From Aminobacter anthyllidis (lineage in GTDB: Bacteria; Pseudomonadota; Alphaproteobacteria; Rhizobiales; Rhizobiaceae): DNA of 64,000 nt. The number at the start of each line of letters is the position of its first letter. The stretch's first letter is position 1. Shown piece by piece: positions 61,135-64,000 of this stretch. A program made the translations under genes and the position numbers. Below the pieces are notes generated by a model. It was given only the letters and a program-made list of their open reading frames with translations. It did no database searches and was not told where the DNA came from. Where the stretch lies: NCBI RefSeq assembly GCF_018555685.1, contig NZ_JAFLWW010000017.1:17328-81327 (forward strand), in the 5' to 3' direction.

Positions 61135-62616
61135 TCAATCGATGCGGATGAACACGCCCTTGGTGTTGAGATATTCGTCGAGGTGCTCCGCGCCGCCCTC
61201 GCGACCGTATCCGCTCATCTTGTAGCCGCCGAACGGCACCGCCGGGTCGATGGCGTGGTAGGTGTTGACCCACACCGAGCCGGCTTGCAGCCGCCGCGAC
61301 AGCTGGTGCGCGGTGGCAAGATCGCGGGTGAATACACCGGCGGCAAGGCCGTAAGGCGTGTCGTTGGCGCGCCGCACCACCTCGTCGAGCGTGTCGAAGG
61401 GCAACGCTGAAATGACCGGGCCGAAAATCTCCTCGCGCGCGATGCGCATGGTGTCCGAGACGCCGGCAAAGACGGTCGGGGCGACGAAATTGCCGGCGGC
61501 GAGAGCACCATCCGACAGCCTGGTGCCACCGGCGACGAGCCGCGCGCCCTCCTCCGAACCAGCGCGCAGGTAGCCTTCGACGCGCTGGAGCTGGCGTGGC
61601 GAAATCAGCGGGCCGATCTCGGTTTCCGGATCGATGCCGTTGCCGATGCGCAAGGCGCCGGCATAAGCCGCCAGGCGCGCGACGAACTCGTCATGGATCG
61701 AACGCGCGACGAACAGGCGCGAGCCGGCGATGCAGATCTGGCCGGAATTGGCGAAGACCGACATCGCCGCGACAGGCACCGCGCGCTCGAGATCGGCATC
61801 AGTGCAGACGATGACCGGCGATTTGCCGCCGAGTTCGAGCGACACGCGCTTGAGGTTGCCGGCCGAGGCGCGGACGATGCTCTGGCCGGTGGCGGTGGAG
61901 CCGGTGAAGACGATCTTGTCGACGCCCATATGTTCGGCAAGCGGCGCACCCGCCTCCGCACCCGTGCCGGTGACGATGTTGACGACGCCATCCGGCACGC
62001 CGGCCTCGGCCATCAGCTCGGCGATCAGCAGTGGCGTCAGCGGCGCTTCCTCCGACGGCTTCAGCACCACGGTGCAGCCGGTGGCAAGTGCCGGGCCGAT
62101 CTTCCAGACCGAGGCGGCGGTCGGCGCGTTCCACGGAATGATGGCACCGACGACACCGACGGGTTCCTTGCGGGTGTAGGAGACAATGTCGCCTGAAAGC
62201 GAGTTCTCGACGGTCTGGCCGTGCAGCGCCGTCGCCATGCCGGCGTAATAGCGCAGCATGCCAAGGACGCGGTTGGCGTTGCCTCGTGCGCGTGCGATCG
62301 GCAGGCCCATGTCGGTGGTGTCGGAGACGCAGATCTCTTCCCAGTGGCGCTCGAACAGATCGGCGATCTTCAGCAGCAGTTTCTGCCGCTCATGTGGCTT
62401 GAAACGGCTCCATGGCCCGTCGAAGGCGTTGCGCGCGGCGGCAACGGCGCGCTCGATGTCTTTCTTGCCGGCGCGCGGCACCGTGGCGATGACCGCGCCG
62501 GTGGCTGGATTGCGCGTTTCCATGGTCTGGCCGGACGCCGCCTCAACCCATGCGCCGCCAATGAACATGCGGCGATGGCTGCCGTCGAGCAAATGGCGGG
62601 GCTGGGCAATCGTCAT
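61135..62616 (-). CDS. Aldehyde dehydrogenase, NAD(P)-dependent
   Basis: 493 residues. Catalytic Cys295 in SGQICIAGSR, general base Glu261 in LELGGKSP, Lys186 and the GSTATGQ loop all present. Substrate class is not determined; it belongs to the broad ALDH family close to betaine-aldehyde or phenylacetaldehyde types. The start at 62616 (MTIAQPRHLL) has GGAG 7 nt upstream; an open frame of 11 more codons precedes it. Convergent with the ABC exporter gene. Confidence 0.92.
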   Translation of the reverse strand: MTIAQPRHLLDGSHRRMFIGGAWVEAASGQTMETRNPATGAVIATVPRAGKKDIERAVAAARNAFDGPWSRFKPHERQKLLLKIADLFERHWEEICVSDTTDMGLPIARARGNANRVLGMLRYYAGMATALHGQTVENSLSGDIVSYTRKEPVGVVGAIIPWNAPTAASVWKIGPALATGCTVVLKPSEEAPLTPLLIAELMAEAGVPDGVVNIVTGTGAEAGAPLAEHMGVDKIVFTGSTATGQSIVRASAGNLKRVSLELGGKSPVIVCTDADLERAVPVAAMSVFANSGQICIAGSRLFVARSIHDEFVARLAAYAGALRIGNGIDPETEIGPLISPRQLQRVEGYLRAGSEEGARLVAGGTRLSDGALAAGNFVAPTVFAGVSDTMRIAREEIFGPVISALPFDTLDEVVRRANDTPYGLAAGVFTRDLATAHQLSRRLQAGSVWVNTYHAIDPAVPFGGYKMSGYGREGGAEHLDEYLNTKGVFIRID

Positions 62617-62729
62617 GGCTTGGCTCCTCGCCGGCGCAGCCAAGGGCACAGGCGCCCAGGGCTCGTGCGCAAAGCTAGGCCGGAGACGTCAGGCCATTCA
62701 AGTCTCTGAGATGGGGCCAGCCGCCAGCG

Positions 62730-63374
62730 TCAGGCGATGGAGGTACGCTCGAAATCGCCCGTTTCGCGGTCCATGACCCACAACTCGCCGGCCGAGATGT
62801 CGAACCAGGCGCCGAACAGCTCCAGCCTGCCCTTCTGCTCCAGGATCTTGACGCATGGGAAGGTACGCAGGTTGGCGATCGAATAGCGGATCGAGATGCG
62901 CTCGAGTGCCGTCTGACGCTCTGCCTGCGTCATCATCGTGTTGCTGGTCACAGTTTCTGCGGCCGGTGCCACCAGGCTCATCCACTTGCCGATGAAATCA
63001 CCCGGCGAGAGCGGCGTCGAATTGGGATCGAGCGCCGAGCGGATACCGCCGCAACGGCCGTGGCCCATGACGACGATGTTCTTGACCTTGAGCGCCTGCA
63101 CGGCGAACTCCAGCGCCGCCGAAGTGGAATGGAACTCGCCATCCGGGGAATAAGGCGGCACGAGGTTGGCGACGTTGCGGACGACGAAGAGCTCACCCGG
63201 ACCGGAATCGAAGATGGTTTCGGGCGCAGCGCGGGAATCGCAGCAGGCGATGACCAGGGTCTCGGGCGACTGGCCTTCGCGCGCCAGGGACTTGTAACGG
63301 TCCGTCTCGGCCGCATAACGGCCGGTCATGAAGTTGCGATAACCGGCGAGCAGAGTCTCGGGCAAGTGCGACAT
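62730..63374 (-). CDS. Beta-class carbonic anhydrase
   Basis: 214 residues. Hydrates CO2 to bicarbonate. Zinc ligands are C44, D46 and R48 (ACCDSR), with H105 and C108 (MGHGRCGG), the plant/bacterial beta-class set. The start at 63374 has AAGG 8 nt upstream; an ATG two codons earlier is too close to that Shine-Dalgarno. It is 113 nt upstream of the aldehyde dehydrogenase gene on the same strand. Confidence 0.94.
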   Translation of the reverse strand: MSHLPETLLAGYRNFMTGRYAAETDRYKSLAREGQSPETLVIACCDSRAAPETIFDSGPGELFVVRNVANLVPPYSPDGEFHSTSAALEFAVQALKVKNIVVMGHGRCGGIRSALDPNSTPLSPGDFIGKWMSLVAPAAETVTSNTMMTQAERQTALERISIRYSIANLRTFPCVKILEQKGRLELFGAWFDISAGELWVMDRETGDFERTSIA

Positions 63375-63607
63375 GAGCATCGCCTTAAACAAAAATGGCC
63401 GTCGCCGCAAATGCAAATGCGGCGGCAGCGCGACGCCGCCCTGCGGCATTCTTTCCCTAGCGTCAGCCGCCGGCCAGAGCAACGCTTTACCGCGGTGTCA
63501 CTTGCGCTATGCTGGCCAAAGGGCAGCCTGACAGCCGTGCCGCCGATCATGCCGCGCCAACCGGCTTGCCTCTCGGCATTCGCGCCCCAGCCACAAGGAG
63601 AGATGTA

Positions 63608-63778
63608 ATGCGCCTGCTCCTTTTCGCCTTCCCGATCGCCATTCTCTCAATTGCCAGCGCCGGCGGAGCTTTGTCCGTCACCCGCGCTCAGGCCCAGGAA
63701 TGCACCGGCGAAAACTGCCCGCAGCCAAGCGGCCAAGGCAGGGACTGCGAACACAAGAAGGAAAATAACGTCAGCTGA
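63608..63778 (+). CDS. Small secreted protein
   Basis: 56 residues, with a signal peptide (LLLFAFPIAILSIASAGGA...) and a short mature part with ECTGENCPQP and CEHKKENNVS. The pattern of three cysteines in a very short peptide recurs among rhizobial small proteins (recall). AAGGAG about 8 nt before the ATG. Followed by a terminator shared with pntB. Confidence 0.75.
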   Translation: MRLLLFAFPIAILSIASAGGALSVTRAQAQECTGENCPQPSGQGRDCEHKKENNVS

Positions 63779-63852
63779 TCGCGCCGGGCAGCGACGTCGC
63801 GCCGCCTTGCCCGAATCGGCGTTGGCGGTTGCCGCGCTGGTCGCTTCCACTC

Positions 63853-63886
63853 AACAAAAGCCCGGCGTATGAGCCGGGCTTTTGTT
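63853..63886. terminator. Bidirectional terminator between the small secreted protein and pntB
   Basis: Perfect 14-bp stem AACAAAAGCCCGGC (63853-63866) with 63873-63886 and a 6-nt loop, ending in TTTTGTT on each strand. Serves the convergent genes on both sides. Confidence 0.85.
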
Positions 63887-63917
63887 AGCAGTGGTTTTGG
63901 TTGGCTGAGCTTTAGGC

Positions 63918-64000
63918 TCAGTGATCCATTGCCTTGACGATTTCTTCGGTCATCTTCTTGGCGTCGCCGAGCAGCATCATGGTGCCGTCCTTGTAAAACA
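63918..64000 (-). CDS. pntB: NAD(P) transhydrogenase beta subunit (partial, C-terminal end)
   Basis: Only the last 26 residues are in the window: FYKDGTMMLLGDAK, then the helix KMTEEIVKAMDH before the TGA. The same place in E. coli PntB reads FFKENTHMLFGDAK, so the identity is fairly sure despite the short length. PntB carries the NADP(H)-binding domain of the membrane proton-translocating transhydrogenase. The rest lies beyond the right edge. Confidence 0.75.
   Translation of the reverse strand, partial: FYKDGTMMLLGDAKKMTEEIVKAMDH

Noticed and set aside
1..64000. tRNA, rRNA, insertion sequences, prophage or integrative element
   Set aside because: No cloverleaf ending in CCA-type acceptor, no rRNA sequence, no transposase or integrase motifs and no flanking direct repeats were seen by reading both strands; a covariance-model scan would settle small RNAs.

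Overview
The window is high-GC DNA from an alphaproteobacterium, most probably a rhizobial genus such as Mesorhizobium or Aminobacter (order Hyphomicrobiales). That is an inference from three things: an fdsGBA-fdhD-fdsD formate dehydrogenase locus, non-pyrrolysine MttB-like and dimethylglycine-dehydrogenase-like genes, and many short intergenic inverted-repeat mosaics of the kind common in rhizobia. No rRNA, tRNA, CRISPR array, insertion sequence, integrase or phage module was seen. It reads as ordinary chromosome with several unusual individual genes.

Layout. 1-6.5 kb (minus strand): a partial family-5 solute-binding protein and a dppABCDF dipeptide importer. 6.9-9.3 kb: an acyl-CoA synthetase carrying a 240-residue Ala/Lys/Pro-rich N-terminal tail. 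9.4-11.1 kb: a HAD phosphatase and a ParD-like gene coupled to methionine aminopeptidase. 11.5-16.8 kb: a Tet-type MFS exporter, a CoxG-like protein, a methyltransferase and a D-xylonate-dehydratase-like enzyme. 16.9-19.4 kb: a minus-strand cluster (ArsR, AHSA1-type SRPBCC, GFA, DUF899, small membrane protein) behind a well-formed promoter/operator. 19.5-24.5 kb: unknown proteins, a secreted Ser/Asn repeat protein, an MttB-like methyltransferase and a MocR regulator. 24.8-30.3 kb: pgi, HAD, GNAT, an outer-membrane barrel and a cysteine-free Mrp. 30.5-32.4 kb: VOC, DoxX, SRPBCC, VOC. 32.5-39.7 kb: LysR and the NAD-dependent formate dehydrogenase genes. 39.7-42.7 kb: a hydrolase/cyclase-like/LuxR regulator with three small downstream genes. 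42.7-47 kb: DedA, a phospholipid-methyltransferase-like protein, a two-component system and a DeoR regulator. 47.2-51.1 kb: choline-kinase-like, dimethylglycine-dehydrogenase-like and CAP lipoprotein genes. 51.3-59.1 kb: a DMT exporter, a small lipoprotein and a BMP-type (nucleoside) ABC importer with a cytosine-deaminase-like enzyme. 59.3-64 kb: an MsbA-like exporter, an aldehyde dehydrogenase, a carbonic anhydrase, a small secreted protein and the 3' end of pntB.

How the genes may work together. Methylated-amine and one-carbon chemistry recurs: MttB-like, dimethylglycine-dehydrogenase-like, choline-kinase-like, GFA (formaldehyde/glutathione family) and formate dehydrogenase. This fits stepwise demethylation with the C1 unit oxidised to formate and CO2, but the genes are dispersed and the link is inferred. 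The BMP transporter and deaminase form a plausible nucleobase or nucleoside salvage unit.

Most unusual points: the histone-H1-like tail on an acyl-CoA synthetase; the hydrolase/cyclase-like/LuxR fusion whose cyclase-like region seems to lack catalytic residues; a CodA homologue with Cys at the position of the substrate-specificity Asp314; an Mrp with no cysteine at all; the ParD-like/Map coupling; and eight composite inverted repeats, three of them inside apparent operons.
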